A stretch of DNA of 64,000 nucleotides from NCBI GenBank assembly GCA_963665395.2, contig OY762251.1, positions 2,790,001 through 2,854,000 of the forward strand. Direction: 5' to 3'. Each line of letters opens with the position of its first letter. The first letter of the stretch is position 1. Below, piece by piece: positions 43,243 through 53,636 of the stretch. The notes under the pieces are model-generated. The model was not told the DNA's origin. It did not search any database and saw nothing but the letters and a program-made list of their open reading frames with translations. This DNA is from Bin87 sp963665395. Its GTDB lineage: Bacteria; Chloroflexota; Dehalococcoidia; Lucifugimonadales; UBA3495. The position numbers and the translations under genes were made by a program.

Positions 43243-43617
43243 ATGACCAACACCGAGGCCCCTGGTCTGAACGCTGGCCGCAAAATCGCCGCCCTGTGTG
43301 AACTGCAAGACGGTTGGCGCAACGGGGAAGGCATCGCTTTTGATGCTGACTACCTGGCGTGGCTGTCGGCAGCTTTCAGCAGGATGTACCCGCCCCATGC
43401 GCCCGTACCGACGATATGCCCCACCACTTACGGCATCGTATCAGCGGAATGGACACTGTCCGGCACGGAAGTCAGCCTGGAAATCGACCCGGAAACCCGG
43501 CAAGGGGATTTGGTATGGGCCAGCGTCACCGCCGGAAAATCCGGCGAAACCGCCATAGATATGACTAGACCGGAAGGCTGGACCTGGTTGACTGAACATA
43601 TCTCGCGCTGTGCATAG
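43243..43617 (+). CDS. conserved hypothetical protein paired with a nuclease-like gene
   Basis: A 124-residue protein. Segments KIAALCELQDGWRNGEGIAF and GIVSAEWTLSGTEVSLEID form a recognisable pattern also present in the protein at 8903-9376. It is followed 11 bp later by a PD-(D/E)XK-like gene. I do not know its function; small proteins of this kind beside nuclease-like genes could be inhibitors or specificity factors. Confidence 0.65.
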   Translation: MTNTEAPGLNAGRKIAALCELQDGWRNGEGIAFDADYLAWLSAAFSRMYPPHAPVPTICPTTYGIVSAEWTLSGTEVSLEIDPETRQGDLVWASVTAGKSGETAIDMTRPEGWTWLTEHISRCA

Positions 43618-43628
43618 GGAGAGCGACC

Positions 43629-44273
43629 ATGCTTGATATTCACAGCCTAATGTCTGGCCTGGCCGCACGCCGCCCAATTTTCCATTCTGAAGCCGATTTC
43701 CAGCACGCGCTGGCGTGGCAGATTCACGAAACCTGTCCGGACTCCGACTTGCGTCTAGAGCGTGAGCAGTTTTTACCTGGGACGGCAGAGCGTATGGCCA
43801 CTGATATTTGGATTCGGCTTCCTGATGCGGTTGTTGCAATCGAATTGAAATATACCAACCGTGCCTTTCAGCTAGAATGGGACGACGAGGTTTTTACCCT
43901 TCGTGACCACGGCGCACAACCACCCCGTCGGTATGACTTCATCAAGGACATACAACGGTTGGAACAGACCTTGCGCCTTCCGGATCCGGCAGACTACGGC
44001 TTTGCCGTTCTACTGACGAACAACCAGACCTACTGGACACCACCAAGACAAAACAATGTAATCGACGCCGCTTTTCGTATCCATGACAGCCAAGGAATTA
44101 TCGGCGGGATGTTGAGTTGGGGACAAAATACCGGAGTCGGGACGATGCAAAATCGTGAAGCGGCCATTGAACTGGTGGGTTCCTACAATCTGAGATGGCG
44201 CGACTATTCATCGTTTGGCGGCCATGCGGGTGGAACGTTCCGTTATCTCGCCGTACCTGTACCTTCCATATAG
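43629..44273 (+). CDS. PD-(D/E)XK-like protein
   Basis: A 214-residue protein behind GGGAGAG. The N-terminus FHSEADFQHALAWQIHE and the core ATDIWIRLPDAVVAIELKYTNR give the helix plus D...E-x-K arrangement of the fold; the helix RRYDFIKDIQRLEQTL follows. The length suits a small restriction-like nuclease. No methylase is adjacent. With the preceding small gene it makes a two-gene module, GC-poorer than the surroundings. Confidence 0.72.
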   Translation: MLDIHSLMSGLAARRPIFHSEADFQHALAWQIHETCPDSDLRLEREQFLPGTAERMATDIWIRLPDAVVAIELKYTNRAFQLEWDDEVFTLRDHGAQPPRRYDFIKDIQRLEQTLRLPDPADYGFAVLLTNNQTYWTPPRQNNVIDAAFRIHDSQGIIGGMLSWGQNTGVGTMQNREAAIELVGSYNLRWRDYSSFGGHAGGTFRYLAVPVPSI

Positions 44274-44284
44274 GAGACAACGCC

Positions 44285-45157
44285 ATGAAATCCATCTCCC
44301 GCGAACACCGCATCTACATACTCCACCCAGAAAACGAACCGGCCGTCACCATCAACGACGGCGACGACCTCATGGTGGAAACCTGGGACGCCTTTGAGGG
44401 CATCCGCGAGCCGGGCGTCTTGCAGGAAAAATCGCTGAAGGGCCCGGCCACCGGCCCCATCTACGTCAACGGCGCGGAACCGGGGGACGCTCTGCGCATT
44501 GAGTTCGTCAGCATCAAGCCCAAGGAGAATCCGGCCCACATGGTCATGCCCGGCCGGGGTTTCCTGGAAGCCGAGTTCACCGAAGGCTACCCCACCGTAA
44601 TGAGCATTGACGGCGATGACCTGGTGCTGCCCAGCGGCGTCCGCCTGCCCCTGAACCCGTCCCTGGGCCTGGTTGCCACCACGCCGACCTACCCGCAGGA
44701 AACGGCCAGCGACAGCGGCCCCTACGGCGGCGACATCGACATGAAAGAACTGGTGGCGGGCAGCGCCCTCTACCTGCCCGTATTCGTCCCCGGCGCCCTG
44801 CTGGCCATGGGCGACTGCCACGCCGTAGTCGGCGACGGCGCGGTGGCCGGCACCGGCGCGGAGTGTTCCGCTGACACCCACGTGCGCGTAACGGTGGAAA
44901 AGGGCATGAACATCTCCGGCCCCCGCGCCATCACGCCGGAGCACTACGTGGTGCTGTCCCACGGCGAAGACCTCGGCCCGGCCATGAAGCAGGCTGTCCG
45001 GGAGATGGTGGACTTCCTGATTACCGAAAAGGGAATGCCTCCCTACGACGCCTACACCCTGTGCAGCCTGGCCGGCGACGTGCGCGTTTCCCGCACCTTC
45101 CGCCCCATCAGCCCGGTCAAGATGATGCTATCCCGGCAAGCGTTGGAGCAGTTGTAG
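44285..45157 (+). CDS. acetamidase/formamidase family protein
   Basis: A 290-residue amidohydrolase of the FmdA/AmdA family. Seen: NDGDDLMVETWDAFEG, GPIYVNGAEPGDALRIEF, PYGGDIDMKELVAGSALYLP, ALLAMGDCHAVVGDGAVAGTG, and PYDAYTLCSLAGDVRVS. ATG 44285 follows AGGAG. It would release ammonia from a short amide. Confidence 0.92.
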   Translation: MKSISREHRIYILHPENEPAVTINDGDDLMVETWDAFEGIREPGVLQEKSLKGPATGPIYVNGAEPGDALRIEFVSIKPKENPAHMVMPGRGFLEAEFTEGYPTVMSIDGDDLVLPSGVRLPLNPSLGLVATTPTYPQETASDSGPYGGDIDMKELVAGSALYLPVFVPGALLAMGDCHAVVGDGAVAGTGAECSADTHVRVTVEKGMNISGPRAITPEHYVVLSHGEDLGPAMKQAVREMVDFLITEKGMPPYDAYTLCSLAGDVRVSRTFRPISPVKMMLSRQALEQL

Positions 45158-45185
45158 TCAAATCCTTGAATCGGCGAGCAACGGT

Positions 45186-45213
45186 GTAGGGGCGAATAAT
45201 TATTCGCCCCTAC
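45186..45213. terminator. palindrome E between convergent genes
   Basis: A perfect 28-bp palindrome with left half GTAGGGGCGAATAA, midway between the convergent acetamidase and UDG-like genes. Probable two-way terminator; identical to those at 14904-14933 and 27076-27103. Confidence 0.55.
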
Positions 45214-45219
45214 GATTTG

Positions 45220-45957
45220 CTAATGGTCCCGCAGTAAAGCGCGCAACCGCTCCAACTGCACATGGCTAACATAATCCTTAATCTTTCGTTTGCCACGAGA
45301 GTTTGTGTGGGGTAGTAGAACCACAGCCCGGTTCCTCCCGGCAATGTGAACGTCAAAGTGAACTTTTTGTGCAGTGTCCAATTTCCAGATCTTCGTTGCC
45401 GCATTTTGCGCGTGCTTGCCCAAAAGGACCACCACAACGGCGCCGGAAATTTCCATGATGGACAGCATCCACTTATTGGTGCAGTGATATAAAGCATCGC
45501 TTACGCCCCGCTCTCCACTAGATTTACAGTGCACCATCTCCGTCAGAGCATAGTCCGTGCCAGGCTTGGGTTTTTGTCCCAAAATGTCCCCTGCGTGTTT
45601 CCTGACTCCTGACCAGTACCGCACCCATTTGCCGTCGCCACCGATGACGCGTTGTGCTCCGGAGGAGGATACACTGACATAGCCAGCGTTTGGGTCGAAA
45701 TTACATTGGCTGTGGTGGACAATTTTTGAGTCATGCCATTCTAGCGGTGGAAATTGATACTTTCCGCCGATACTCGGATTGGATGCCACAAACAGTATGG
45801 GCGCGGTATCAATGTGTCCACGCCATGGCTCTGGCGCTTGGAAAGCGTCGGCCTGCTGGGAGCAGACTATCCCGTGGCAGGGGTGGTTAGCGTCAGCCCG
45901 GGCCTTCGGAACTTCGGGGCAACGGGTGATTGCCAGCAACAGCTCGTTGGTTTTCAT
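45220..45957 (-). CDS. uracil-DNA glycosylase superfamily-like protein
   Basis: A 245-residue protein. APILFVASNPSIGGKY matches the GxxPS-type first motif, ALTEMVHCKS the mid segment, and VVVLLGKHAQ with AVVLLPHTNSRGKR the last motif, in which His plus S/N-S-R normally sits. No Fe-S cysteine set is clear. Of the two adjacent ATGs, 45957 is better spaced from AAGGAGG. Base composition is AT-rich relative to neighbours. The substrate base is unknown. Confidence 0.7.
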   Translation of the reverse strand: MKTNELLLAITRCPEVPKARADANHPCHGIVCSQQADAFQAPEPWRGHIDTAPILFVASNPSIGGKYQFPPLEWHDSKIVHHSQCNFDPNAGYVSVSSSGAQRVIGGDGKWVRYWSGVRKHAGDILGQKPKPGTDYALTEMVHCKSSGERGVSDALYHCTNKWMLSIMEISGAVVVVLLGKHAQNAATKIWKLDTAQKVHFDVHIAGRNRAVVLLPHTNSRGKRKIKDYVSHVQLERLRALLRDH

Positions 45958-45969
45958 CATCTAGCCTCC

Positions 45970-46755
45970 TTACGCCACCGAAAACCCTCCGTCCACCGTA
46001 ATCACCGCCCCCGTAACATAATCCGACGCCCGGCTGGACAGGAACACCGCCGCGCCCTGTAGCTCCTCGGCGTCGCCCCACCGGCCCATGGGAATGCGGC
46101 GGTTGATGAGGTCATAGCGTTCGGGCTGGGTTTCGGGGATGGCTTGGGTCAGCTCCGTCATAAACCAGCCGGGCAGGATGGCGTTGGACTGGATGTTGTC
46201 CCCGGCCCAGGCCACCGCAAAGCTCTTCGCCAGCTGCACGATGCCGCCCTTGCTGGACGAGTAAGGTACCCCGCTGCCCCCGCCGCCGAAGATACTGTAC
46301 ATACTGCCGATGCTGATAATCTTGCCGCCGCCCTGGGCCTTGAAGTGGGGATAGACCGCCCGGCACGACAGAAACGCGGCCCGCAAGTTCACGTCCAGCA
46401 CGTTGTCCCACTCGGCGGCGGTGATGTCCTCGGGGGCCTTCCGTACCGTCGCGCCCGCGTTGTTGATGAGAATGTCAACGTGGCCGAAGTGCGCCACCGC
46501 CCGCGACACCATGTCGTCAATATCCGAATCGCTGGTGACGTCCGTCGGAATTGCAAGAGCCTGCCGCCCGGTGGCCTCTATGGCCGCAACGGCGGCGGCG
46601 TTCTTCTCCGGGTTCCGCGCCGCGATAGCGATGTCAGCCCCGGCGTTGGCGAGACCCAACGCCATCCCCAAGCCCAGGCCGCCGTTCCCGCCGGTTATCA
46701 GGGCGACCCGGCCGGCGAGGTCAAACAAGTTGCCGTTGCTGCTGGTCATAGTCAT
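45970..46755 (-). CDS. short-chain dehydrogenase/reductase
   Basis: A 261-residue classical SDR. Seen: ALITGGNGGLGLGMALG (TGxxxGxG cofactor loop), ILINNAGATVRKAPEDIT, the catalytic S in GSMYSIFGG, and YSSSKGGIVQLAKSFAVAW with Tyr-x-x-x-Lys. It resembles KduD/gluconate dehydrogenases by its GNGGLG loop. Substrate unknown. Confidence 0.93.
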   Translation of the reverse strand: MTMTSSNGNLFDLAGRVALITGGNGGLGLGMALGLANAGADIAIAARNPEKNAAAVAAIEATGRQALAIPTDVTSDSDIDDMVSRAVAHFGHVDILINNAGATVRKAPEDITAAEWDNVLDVNLRAAFLSCRAVYPHFKAQGGGKIISIGSMYSIFGGGGSGVPYSSSKGGIVQLAKSFAVAWAGDNIQSNAILPGWFMTELTQAIPETQPERYDLINRRIPMGRWGDAEELQGAAVFLSSRASDYVTGAVITVDGGFSVA

Positions 46756-46770
46756 AATCTCCGTTCCCGG

Positions 46771-47136
46771 CTAAATCCGATGTCCCAAATTGTATGGGAC
46801 GCTGAATTTAAAAGTGATTTTGCGAAACATACGTTGCCACTGAATGTCCGCTGATAATGCGCCTGCGATCAACTGGGCTCTTTCTTCCTGCGATGGTTCC
46901 CCGGAGAACGTGAACAACACAACGCCGCACGAAGCAGGGAGGCGTTCCTCAAAAACCAGCTTGCCGTAACCCTTGTCATAGGTTATCAACAGGCGATTTT
47001 CGGCTTCGGCGCGTGCCAGAACGATGCGGTCATCTACTCGCGGGCTATCTTCCCGGATCCACGCCACATCATGGCCTTCCCTGCGTAGAGCGTACACCGG
47101 CTCTTCCTTGATGTTCTCGTCAGCCAGGATTTCCAT
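46771..47136 (-). CDS. DUF5615 PIN-like protein (toxin-type)
   Basis: A 121-residue protein starting MEILADENIKEEPVYALRREGHDVAW, the acidic N-terminus of DUF5615 proteins, followed by DDRIVLARAEAENRLLITYDKGYG. The C-terminus from VLFTFSG on is longer than usual. It overlaps the DUF433 gene upstream by 17 bp, the standard pairing for this type of toxin-antitoxin system. Confidence 0.87.
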   Translation of the reverse strand: MEILADENIKEEPVYALRREGHDVAWIREDSPRVDDRIVLARAEAENRLLITYDKGYGKLVFEERLPASCGVVLFTFSGEPSQEERAQLIAGALSADIQWQRMFRKITFKFSVPYNLGHRI

Positions 47137-47710
47137 CGCCCTTCCTCATTTGCTCGATTTTCACGGCATTATCGTGGGCATCCATCAGGGCGTCCAACTC
47201 CTCCTCAGTATTGTATTCGAGCGGTTCTCCGGTAGCCGCGAATTCCCGGCAAGCCGCGATGTCCTCAACCGTAATGTGCGGCCATCCCTCAATGATTTGC
47301 TCCGGGGTGTAACCGGCGTTCAGGTCCTGCATCACCAACCCCACGTAGATGCGAGTGCCTTTTATCCGCGGCTTGCCGAACACTATGTTCGGCGTGCTGA
47401 CGATGCGCCCCACCCATCCCATGCCCGGCTCATCCGACCCCGGGCAATCGTCGTCGTTGCCCGCCGCCAGCAGCGCGTCAATCTTCGGGTCGGTGATGCA
47501 CCCCATCGACTCCCCGGCAGCGGCGTACTCCCGGCAGGCGGCAACGTCCTCGTCCGTCAAGTAAGGGTAGTGGTACTCCACGATATCGGCGTCAGCCACA
47601 CCCCACCCCAGTTGGGTCATAATCAGGTCAACCGATATGCGAGTGCCCTTCACGGTGGGCTTGCCGCCGAAAATCTTGGGGTCTCTAACTATGTGTTTCC
47701 GCCAGTCCAC
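47120..47710 (-). CDS. DUF433 protein with two tandem domains (antitoxin-type)
   Basis: A 196-residue protein, start GTG 47710 with GGAGG 7 bases before. It holds two DUF433 units: residues 5-75 (IFGGKPTVKGTRISVDLIMTQ, EDVAACREYAAAG) and residues 105-175 (VFGKPRIKGTRIYVGLVMQD, EDIAACREFAATG). Normal DUF433 antitoxins have one unit of about 75 residues. It is coupled to the DUF5615 gene. Confidence 0.9.
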   Translation of the reverse strand: MDWRKHIVRDPKIFGGKPTVKGTRISVDLIMTQLGWGVADADIVEYHYPYLTDEDVAACREYAAAGESMGCITDPKIDALLAAGNDDDCPGSDEPGMGWVGRIVSTPNIVFGKPRIKGTRIYVGLVMQDLNAGYTPEQIIEGWPHITVEDIAACREFAATGEPLEYNTEEELDALMDAHDNAVKIEQMRKGDGNPG

Positions 47711-47744
47711 GGTCGTGCCTCCGAGCGTAGTTCCGCGTTACATT

Positions 47745-48542
47745 CTACCGCCGGCCGCCGCCGGGCCAATCGCTATCGCCATCGTCGTCAACAATGACAA
47801 TCCGCACCGGCTCGCCGTCGTACCCGCACATCCCGCTGCGCGGCGAGTTGACGACGGGCAGCCGGTATTCGTAGTTCGGCGCGCAGGCGTCGCAAAGCCC
47901 CGCCGTCATCGCAATCCAGTCGTCTTCTGCCGGGCTGACCCATGTCGCCGGCGCCTCGCATATTGAGCAGTCTATCGTCGGCGCGTCGTTGCGGGCCAGC
48001 AGGGTGATTTCGCCGTCCGGCCCGGCTATTTCCGCCATGCTGCGCAGGGTCAACTCGCTGGTCGTTCCGAAGTCGTATTCGTACCTGAAGCGGACGCCCG
48101 GCGCCGCCGCCACTCCCAGCGGAATGTCCATTTCCCGTTCCTCATCTTCTCTGAGCAGGGCTATCATCTGAGCCAGGCCCGCCAGTGGGTCGTTTCCGGC
48201 TTCATCCTCATCGCCGTACATGGACAGGAAATATTCGGGACAGAAGTAATTGACGCCGCCGATTCTGAATGCGCTGAGATGCCAGCAGCACTCCAGCCAG
48301 ATTTGGCGCAGGTAAAAGTCCAGCGCTTCCAGAGTGGCGCTGGCCGGCGCTGCCAGGTGCATCCAGTATTCGGGACGGTAGTCATCCTCCACGAAAATAT
48401 GAATGCTCTTCACGCGCGGTTTGCCCGGTTCTTCGGCCAGCCCGTTTCTGGCGATGCAGCTTTGCAGGTGCCTAGTCATCCCCGATTTCCGATATGACTT
48501 GCCGCATAGCGCGCAATCGCCGCTGGATGCAACTCTGGGCAT
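47745..48542 (-). CDS. plasmid pRiA4b ORF-3-like protein with N-terminal zinc finger
   Basis: A 265-residue protein. Residues 9-30 form a C2HC finger (CALCGKSYRKSGMTRHLQSC). The pRiA4b ORF-3 (IS1096 TnpR-like) domain follows, with ATLEALDFYLRQIWLECCWHLSAF and VRFRYEYDFGTTSELTLR. A second cysteine set (DCSICEAP, GLCDACAP) lies near residue 200. The family is common near mobile DNA, but its role is unknown. Confidence 0.85.
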   Translation of the reverse strand: MPRVASSGDCALCGKSYRKSGMTRHLQSCIARNGLAEEPGKPRVKSIHIFVEDDYRPEYWMHLAAPASATLEALDFYLRQIWLECCWHLSAFRIGGVNYFCPEYFLSMYGDEDEAGNDPLAGLAQMIALLREDEEREMDIPLGVAAAPGVRFRYEYDFGTTSELTLRSMAEIAGPDGEITLLARNDAPTIDCSICEAPATWVSPAEDDWIAMTAGLCDACAPNYEYRLPVVNSPRSGMCGYDGEPVRIVIVDDDGDSDWPGGGRR

Positions 48543-48631
48543 TTTCGGGCCTCCTCCCGGCAGGTTCAGCCGTTATGCCGCCATTGTAGCGCATGGCAAA
48601 GGGGCGACCAAATGGCCGCCCCTGATGCCGA

Positions 48632-48790
48632 CAGGACGATTGCAAAGTCGATGTGACCAGGACGATTGCAAAGTCGATGAATACCCTGATTCCGCTCATC
48701 CTGAGCTTGTCGAAGGATGGCTTGACCGGAGCGTAGCATGGTTCGACAGGCTCACCATGAGCGGATGAGAAGGACTTTGCAATCGTCCTG
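48632..48790 (+). mobile_element. MITE family B, copy 3, with duplicated left end
   Basis: Ends CAGGACGATTGCAAAGTC and GACTTTGCAATCGTCCTG, flanked by the perfect 10-bp direct repeat CTGATGCCGA (48622-48631, 48791-48800). The first 26 bp are duplicated, making the element 159 bp. It fills most of the 277-bp gap between the pRiA4b gene and hppA. Confidence 0.88.
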
Positions 48791-48819
48791 CTGATGCCGA
48801 CAGCGTATGTCGACTGCGC

Positions 48820-50889
<2,070 letters not shown>

Positions 50890-50934
50890 TCTCTCCTCTC
50901 CGTTTTCCGGTTAAAAATCCCGACAAACATTGCG

Positions 50935-50963
50935 AAACTAGCATACGCCCTTTTAGGTGTCAA
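50935..50963 (-). promoter_or_regulatory. candidate promoter of hppA
   Basis: On the minus strand TTGACA (50958-50963), a 17-bp spacer and TAGTTT (50935-50940), 46 bp before the hppA start. The -35 is perfect and the -10 is weak. Confidence 0.5.
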
Positions 50964-50982
50964 TGAACCCGAAGTTCCAGGT

Positions 50983-51116
50983 CAGGACGATTGCAAAGTC
51001 GGCGGAACCTCCTGATCCGCTCATCCTGAGCTTGTCGAAGGATGGCTTGACCAGAGTAGCGCATGGTTCGACAGGCTCACCATGAGCGGAGGTACAAGGA
51101 CTTTGCAATCGTCCTG
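50983..51116 (+). mobile_element. MITE family B, copy 4
   Basis: 134 bp with the perfect 18-bp family B ends. The 10-bp duplication AGTTCCAGGT lies at 50973-50982 and 51117-51126. The right copy overlaps the first three bases of the family A element that follows, so B jumped into the edge of an existing A element. Confidence 0.85.
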
Positions 51117-51123
51117 AGTTCCA

Positions 51124-51256
51124 GGTAGCGTTCCTCTTTAGGTGGTTTGGTTTTTGTCATTGCGAGCGCAGCGTGGCAATCTCGTTGGCGCAGCAGCAGT
51201 TTTGGCCGCTCGAATGCATTGCCGTAAAACTGAACCACCTAAATTGCAACGCTGCC
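51124..51256 (+). mobile_element. MITE family A, copy 4
   Basis: 133 bp with family A ends (the last reads AACGCTGCC). Its original 9-bp duplication GAAGTTCCA is found at 50971-50979 and 51257-51265, the left copy having been separated from it by the B element. Confidence 0.83.
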
Positions 51257-51297
51257 GAAGTTCCATAGGGTCGCGCAAACCTGGCTCGCCTCTAACC

Positions 51298-51360
51298 GTC
51301 ATTCCGGCGAAAGCCGGAATCCAGTAGCGTTTTCTGGACTCCGGCTTTCGCCGGAGTGAC
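51298..51360. repeat. facing pair of 27-bp palindromic repeats
   Basis: A forward copy at 51298-51324 and a reverse copy at 51334-51360 with a 9-bp gap; they can form one long hairpin downstream of the phosphoesterase gene. Together with the two MITEs they account for the 502-bp gap 50890-51391. Confidence 0.75.
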
Positions 51361-51391
51361 CAGCTTGCTGCTTTGCATAGCCCCGCTACCG

Positions 51392-51952
51392 TCATTCCGT
51401 CGCCAAATCAACGATGTGTGCGCTGATTGAGCCGCTCTGTATTTCCAGTATTCCGACTGTGCCCAGAGTTCCGGGGATATGACGACGACCCGGATAGGTC
51501 GGGCTTCCCGGGTTGATGAAAAGCACGCCTTCACGCCATTCCGCCAGCTCTTCGTGAGTGTCGCCGAAGGCCACAACGTCCACCTCGCCGCCAAATTTTC
51601 GCTGTAACAACTGGCGCAATCCGGTGTCGGGATAAACCAATCCAGTCCCGTCCGGCGTGGTTGCTATGGCCGGCGGAGGCCACTGGATGTCATGGACCAT
51701 CCCGATACGGACGCCCGTGACCTCTACGATACGCGAGACGTCGGCCAGACGCCCACCCGGCTCGCGAGGGTCTTCATACCCACGTACCGCCAGCGCCGGC
51801 GCTACCTGCTCCAGACAGTCCAAAACCCCGAGGCATTCCAGGTCGCCGCAGTGCAGCAGCAGGTCGCAGCCGGTCAGCGCGTCCAGAACCGCCGCGGGCA
51901 GGTCCCATCCGCTGCCGGCAGAGTGCGTATCCGAAATGAGGCCGATCTTCAC
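51392..51952 (-). CDS. YfcE/MJ0936-like phosphodiesterase
   Basis: A 186-residue metallophosphoesterase of the small YfcE type. Seen: MKIGLISDTHSAGSGW, DLLLHCGDLECLGVL, LAVRGYEDPREPG (where NCD is usual), IGMVHDIQW, VVAFGDTHEELAEW and FINPGSPTYP. The GN-D motif is degenerate, so activity may differ. It lies 9 bp behind the monooxygenase gene. Confidence 0.87.
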   Translation of the reverse strand: MKIGLISDTHSAGSGWDLPAAVLDALTGCDLLLHCGDLECLGVLDCLEQVAPALAVRGYEDPREPGGRLADVSRIVEVTGVRIGMVHDIQWPPPAIATTPDGTGLVYPDTGLRQLLQRKFGGEVDVVAFGDTHEELAEWREGVLFINPGSPTYPGRRHIPGTLGTVGILEIQSGSISAHIVDLATE

Positions 51953-51961
51953 GACGGTCGA

Positions 51962-52972
51962 TCAGTCCTTCGGAGCCAGCGACTCCAGCGTCCCCAGCAT
52001 GGTTTCGCGGTCGGAGCCGTGGGGAAATGCCATCAAAGGCATATCCACCCCGTTGTCCCGAAACCGGGCCATTTTCTCGCGGCATTCGTCAGGCGTGCCG
52101 ATTACAGTGATGTTGTCCACCATTTCGTCGGTGATGGCTTCCGCCGCTTCGCCCCGGTCGCCTTCGCCCCACGCCCGGCGCAGCGCGTCGCATTCGTCCT
52201 GATAACCATACCGGCAGAACAGGTCGTAGTAATACTGTCCCATTCCTCCGATGTAAAAGGCCATGTGCGCCCTGGCCTGCTTCACCGCCTCCGCAACGGT
52301 CTCCTCGTCGTCGCTGGCGCAGCACAGGATTTGCGGCGCGGTGGTAATGTCCGACGCAGAACGTCCGGCTGCATCCGCCGCCTTCGTCAACGGCTCTTTC
52401 ACCAGCGGCAGTTTCTCGGAATGGGTCCAGATTGGAAGCCATCCATCGGCCGCGCGGCCGGTCAGCTCCAAGTTCCTCCGCCCCAGCGACGCGACGTAGA
52501 TGGGAATGCGTTCCTGCACCGGGCGCACTCCCATCCGAAAGCGTTTCAGTTCATAAAAACTGCCTTCGTAGTTCACTCTCTCACCGGACAACGCCATCCT
52601 GATGATGTCAATGTACTCCGCCGTGCGGCCGACCGGGTGGTCAAACTTCACGCCATGCCAGTCTTCGACGACGATGCGACCGCTGCTCCCCAGGCCCAGA
52701 ATCGCCCGGCCGCCGCTGATCTGGTCCAGCGAGGCGATGCTCTGCGCAATCAACCCCGGCGTCCGGCTGTACACGGTGACGATGCCGGTGCCCAGGCCGA
52801 TGCGCTCGGTATGGCACGCCAGCATCGTCAGCACGGTAAAGGCGTCCCGTCCCCACGATTCTCCGGTCCAGAAGGATTCGTAGCCCAACCGATCCGCCGC
52901 CTGGGCCACCGCAATCAGATCCGAGTCGTCGTTGTTGTCCCGGCTGCTGAAGGTCAATGCGATGCGTTCCAT
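51962..52972 (-). CDS. LLM-class flavin-dependent oxidoreductase (F420-type)
   Basis: A 336-residue TIM-barrel protein of the luciferase/MER branch: AADRLGYESFWTGESWGRDAF, IGLGTGIVTVYSRTPGLIAQS, GRAILGLGSSGRIVVEDWHG, and PIYVASLGRRNLELTGRAADGW. The pattern around TGESWGRDAF and the ASLG-N segment is typical of F420-dependent enzymes, an inference from family text only. Substrate unknown. A second family member is at 9468-10667. Confidence 0.9.
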   Translation of the reverse strand: MERIALTFSSRDNNDDSDLIAVAQAADRLGYESFWTGESWGRDAFTVLTMLACHTERIGLGTGIVTVYSRTPGLIAQSIASLDQISGGRAILGLGSSGRIVVEDWHGVKFDHPVGRTAEYIDIIRMALSGERVNYEGSFYELKRFRMGVRPVQERIPIYVASLGRRNLELTGRAADGWLPIWTHSEKLPLVKEPLTKAADAAGRSASDITTAPQILCCASDDEETVAEAVKQARAHMAFYIGGMGQYYYDLFCRYGYQDECDALRRAWGEGDRGEAAEAITDEMVDNITVIGTPDECREKMARFRDNGVDMPLMAFPHGSDRETMLGTLESLAPKD

Positions 52973-52986
52973 CAGAGTGAACGTCC

Positions 52987-53562
52987 TCAGTTGCGATTTT
53001 GCCAGATGTAGTACGGGTCCAGCGATTCGTCGGTCATCGTTTCGCCCAATGCCTCGCCGGTGGCCGGGAAGGCCCGGGTCTCCAATTCGATCAGCCTGCC
53101 TAGTTCCCTGGCCCAGCGCTCAACGTCAATGGCGTCCAGCTTGCCGGCCAGCATGTCCGAAAAACCGGATACCACCTGCTCGGAGGGAATAGCCAGCGTT
53201 GGACCGGAGATGACGAAAACCACCACTTCGGGCAGGTTTTCCTCGTCGTGGAAGTCAACTCCCAGGCGCTCCAGGATGTAGTGCATCGCCACACCACGCA
53301 CCAGGTCGTCAACCTGATTGGGCAGGTGCATCAGATGCAAAAAGGGCCTGTCACCCCCCTCCCGCAGCACGCCGGCGAATTCGCTCTCCACCGTCCGGTA
53401 GTAGTCATCGGTGAACACATCTTCCGTGGAGAGCATCCTTACCGACGTAGTCGAGCCACGGGTGTCCACCACCATAAACTCCCGCAGGTGGGGAAAGATC
53501 GCCAGAGTGATTTCAGGATACCGCCCGTTGGGTAGCGGTCCACCGCTGAGTTCCTGGAACAA
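52987..53562 (-). CDS. hypothetical protein
   Basis: A 191-residue protein. TTG 53562 is chosen as start because AAGGAG lies 6 bases before it; the longer ATG frame begins inside a GTCATTGCGAG repeat and is unlikely. Features: GRYPEITLAIFPHLREFMVVDTRG, a helical middle and PEVVVFVISGPTLAIPSEQVVSG near residue 130. No family recognised. It precedes the monooxygenase gene by 14 bp on one strand. Confidence 0.6.
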   Translation of the reverse strand: MFQELSGGPLPNGRYPEITLAIFPHLREFMVVDTRGSTTSVRMLSTEDVFTDDYYRTVESEFAGVLREGGDRPFLHLMHLPNQVDDLVRGVAMHYILERLGVDFHDEENLPEVVVFVISGPTLAIPSEQVVSGFSDMLAGKLDAIDVERWARELGRLIELETRAFPATGEALGETMTDESLDPYYIWQNRN

Positions 53563-53636
53563 AGCTGTGCTCCTTGTGCCGGCGCGCCCGCGGTCATTGC
53601 GAGCGAAGCGCGGCAATCTCGTTCCCGATACTGGCG

